64,000 nt of DNA from Eggerthella timonensis (GTDB lineage: Bacteria; Actinomycetota; Coriobacteriia; Coriobacteriales; Eggerthellaceae): contig NZ_FXXA01000002.1 of NCBI RefSeq assembly GCF_900184265.1, positions 2,404,539 through 2,468,538 on the forward strand, in the 5' to 3' direction. Shown here piece after piece: positions 62,404 through 64,000 of the stretch. The position numbers and the translations under genes are program-made. Position 1 is the stretch's first letter, and the number at the start of each line of letters is the position of its first letter. Under the pieces are notes generated by a model. That model made no database searches. It had not been told where the DNA came from and was given only the letters and a program-made list of their open reading frames with translations.

Positions 62404-64000
62404 GTGGCTATGCTCGGGTTTTTAATCCTTTTCCCGCTGGTTGTTGCCGGCATCCTGCTCGTGGTGCGCAACAACCGAGCGAGAAACGTGATTGTGGGAG
62501 CTTCCGCGCTCGTCATCGGGCTGGCGTCGGTGTGGCTCGTCGTATCCTATCTGGGAGCTCCATGGATAACGTATGAGTTCTACTCCCCGGTGGTCGATTA
62601 CATCTGCATGGCCGTCAGCGTGCTCATCGCCGTGGCCATCCTGTATTTCGGCATCAAGTACAAGAACGTGTGGGCCTGCGTGCTCGCCGCCGTCCAGGTG
62701 GTCGGCTCGCTCGTGTTCGAGTTCGGCTTCGCCCACGACATCCTCGTGACCGAAGGGCTGTACCTCGACTCGCTGTCGCTGCTCATGGCGTTCATCATCG
62801 GCGTCATCGGCTCCGGCATCTGCGTGTACGCCCTCGGCTACATGGAGGACTTCCAGGCGCACGAGCCCGAGGGCGCGAAGGACCGCCGTCCGACGTTCTT
62901 CGCCCTCATGTTCGTCTTCTTGGCCGCGATGTTCCTCATCGTGTTCTCGAACAACATGCTGTGGCTGTTCACCGGCTGGGAGATCACCACGGTGTGCTCG
63001 TTTTTGCTCATCGGCTACACGCGCACCGAGGAGGCCATCAAGAACGCCTTCCGCCAGATCATCATGAACATCCTCGGCGGCATCGCGTTCCTCGCGGCCC
63101 TGTACGTCATGGCCATCCAGTTCAACACGCTGTCGTTCCTCGAGTTCCTGCAGATCGGCATCGCCAACCCCGGCCTCGTCGTGCTGCCGGTGACGGCGCT
63201 CGCGTTCGCGGGCCTCACGAAGGCCGCGCAGATGCCGTTCCACACGTGGCTGCTCGGCGCCATGGTGGCGCCTACGCCCACCTCCGCGCTGCTGCACTCC
63301 TCCACGATGGTGAAGGCCGGCGTCTTCTTGCTCATCAAGCTGGCACCCATCATGATGGCGTGCCCCGTGCCGTCGGTCATGGTCATCCTCGTGGGCGGGC
63401 TCACGTTCCTCTTCTGCTCGTTCATGGCCATCTCGCAGTCCAACGCCAAGCGCGTGCTCGCGTACTCGACCATCGCCAACCTCGGCCTGATCGTGGCCTG
63501 CGCCGGAGTCGGGACGAAGGAGGCCGTGTGGGCGGCGACGTTCCTCGTGCTGTTCCATGCCATCGCGAAGTCGCTGCTGTTCCTGTGCGTCGGCACCGCC
63601 GAGCACCACATCGGCAGCCGCGACATCGAGGACATGGACCTCTTGTTCGAGCGCATGCCGCGCCTCGCGCGCTTCATGATGCTCGGCATCCTGTGCATGT
63701 TCATCGCCCCGTTCGGCATGCTCTTGGCCAAGTGGGCCACGCTCGTCTCCTTCGCCGATACCGGCCAGGTGGCGCTCATCGTGCTGTTGGCGTTCGGCTC
63801 CGCCGCCACGTTCATGTTCTGGGCGAAGTGGCTGGGCAAGCTCTCCGGCATCGCCGCGCGACCCGAGAACGTCGAGGTCAAAGTGCACACGAGCGAGTGG
63901 GTGGCCATCATGGTCATGGCCGTGCTCGTCATCCTGTGCTGCGTGGGCCTGCCCATCATCTCGTGGGCCGTGGTCGAGCCCTACATCTACAGCGTGTACG
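62404..64000 (+). CDS. NADH-quinone oxidoreductase subunit 5 (NuoL/HyfB)-like proton-pumping subunit, partial
   Basis: GTG at 62404 behind AAGGGGGAA opens a frame that runs off the window end; 532 codons are visible. Fourteen or so spans carry the proton-antiporter (Proton_antipo_M) pattern: WLFTGWEITTVCSFLLIGY, then TKAAQMPFHTWLLGAMVAPTPTSALLHSSTMVKAGVFLL and AYSTIANLGLIVACAG. Key lysines and the glutamate of the family are in place. It could belong to complex I or a group 4 (Ech/Hyf-like) hydrogenase; the genes after it would decide. Confidence 0.9.
   Translation, partial: MAMLGFLILFPLVVAGILLVVRNNRARNVIVGASALVIGLASVWLVVSYLGAPWITYEFYSPVVDYICMAVSVLIAVAILYFGIKYKNVWACVLAAVQVVGSLVFEFGFAHDILVTEGLYLDSLSLLMAFIIGVIGSGICVYALGYMEDFQAHEPEGAKDRRPTFFALMFVFLAAMFLIVFSNNMLWLFTGWEITTVCSFLLIGYTRTEEAIKNAFRQIIMNILGGIAFLAALYVMAIQFNTLSFLEFLQIGIANPGLVVLPVTALAFAGLTKAAQMPFHTWLLGAMVAPTPTSALLHSSTMVKAGVFLLIKLAPIMMACPVPSVMVILVGGLTFLFCSFMAISQSNAKRVLAYSTIANLGLIVACAGVGTKEAVWAATFLVLFHAIAKSLLFLCVGTAEHHIGSRDIEDMDLLFERMPRLARFMMLGILCMFIAPFGMLLAKWATLVSFADTGQVALIVLLAFGSAATFMFWAKWLGKLSGIAARPENVEVKVHTSEWVAIMVMAVLVILCCVGLPIISWAVVEPYIYSVY

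Noticed and set aside
62422-63888. A 488-codon minus-strand frame at the window end
   Set aside because: His/Asp/Glu-rich mirror of the plus-strand NuoL-like gene, which has a ribosome site and clear membrane spans.

Overview
The window is chromosomal DNA from a high-GC anaerobic actinobacterium of the Eggerthellaceae, most likely Eggerthella lenta or a close relative. This rests on recognition, not a search. The main signs are strong GC bias at third codon positions, three Tat-exported FAD-dependent reductases paired with multi-membrane-span LuxR-type regulators (a hallmark of Eggerthella), actinobacterial-looking housekeeping genes, and a run of perfect ParB/parS palindromes.

Layout: 0.2-5.1 kb carries a mutarotase-like protein, a flavoreductase/LuxR divergent pair and the DNA repair glycosylase Tag. 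5.1-8.4 kb is an AT-rich block with foreign composition encoding a PD-(D/E)xK nuclease-like protein, a small membrane protein and a HEPN-motif protein. 8.4-11.5 kb is a LysR regulator divergent from an SDR and an aldo/keto reductase. 11.6-12.75 kb is an Abi_2 (AbiD/AbiF-type) HEPN protein preceded by a small structured RNA, ending next to a tRNA 3'-half-like sequence. 12.7-17.4 kb holds a second flavoreductase with its LuxR regulator, a GMP synthase lacking the amidotransferase half, and a zincin. 17.5-24.9 kb is an envelope-sensing block: PadR plus HAAS membrane protein, then an FtsX-type ABC exporter and a two-component system. 25-27.5 kb holds small membrane and DNA-binding genes. 27.8-31 kb is the third flavoreductase/LuxR pair.

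31-42 kb contains two metal-efflux modules: an ArsR/HMA/P1B-ATPase operon of Zn/Cd/Pb type, and a CsoR/CopA unit in which a CopZ-like chaperone is fused to the ATPase C-terminus behind a strong internal ribosome binding site. Between them are a ferredoxin-like protein, an AraC regulator with a DMT transporter, and an SRAP protein. Five perfect parS sites lie in intergenic gaps between 31.05 and 38.93 kb, which suggests the segment lies in the ParB-loaded domain, usually origin-proximal.

41.6-55.7 kb is mostly housekeeping: a degenerate aminotransferase, DNA polymerase IV, DegV, ileS-lspA-rluD, a CmpB-like membrane protein, hemH-coaBC, a tRNA-Pro and a three-domain RidA fusion. 56-64 kb has an ECF sigma/anti-sigma pair, another membrane LuxR regulator, YfcC and MATE transporters, and the start of a complex-I/hydrogenase-like antiporter subunit cut by the window end.

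The most striking unexplained structure is a pair of long intergenic inverted repeats (37062-37232 and 55802-55963). They have perfect 37- and 32-bp arms of related sequence, 97- and 98-bp spacers, and nested hairpins inside. A 50-bp perfect palindrome (53364-53413), a 34-bp perfect hairpin (50113-50183), paired 38-bp AT-rich elements (17479-17671) and several operator-like repeats add to a dense layer of non-coding structure.
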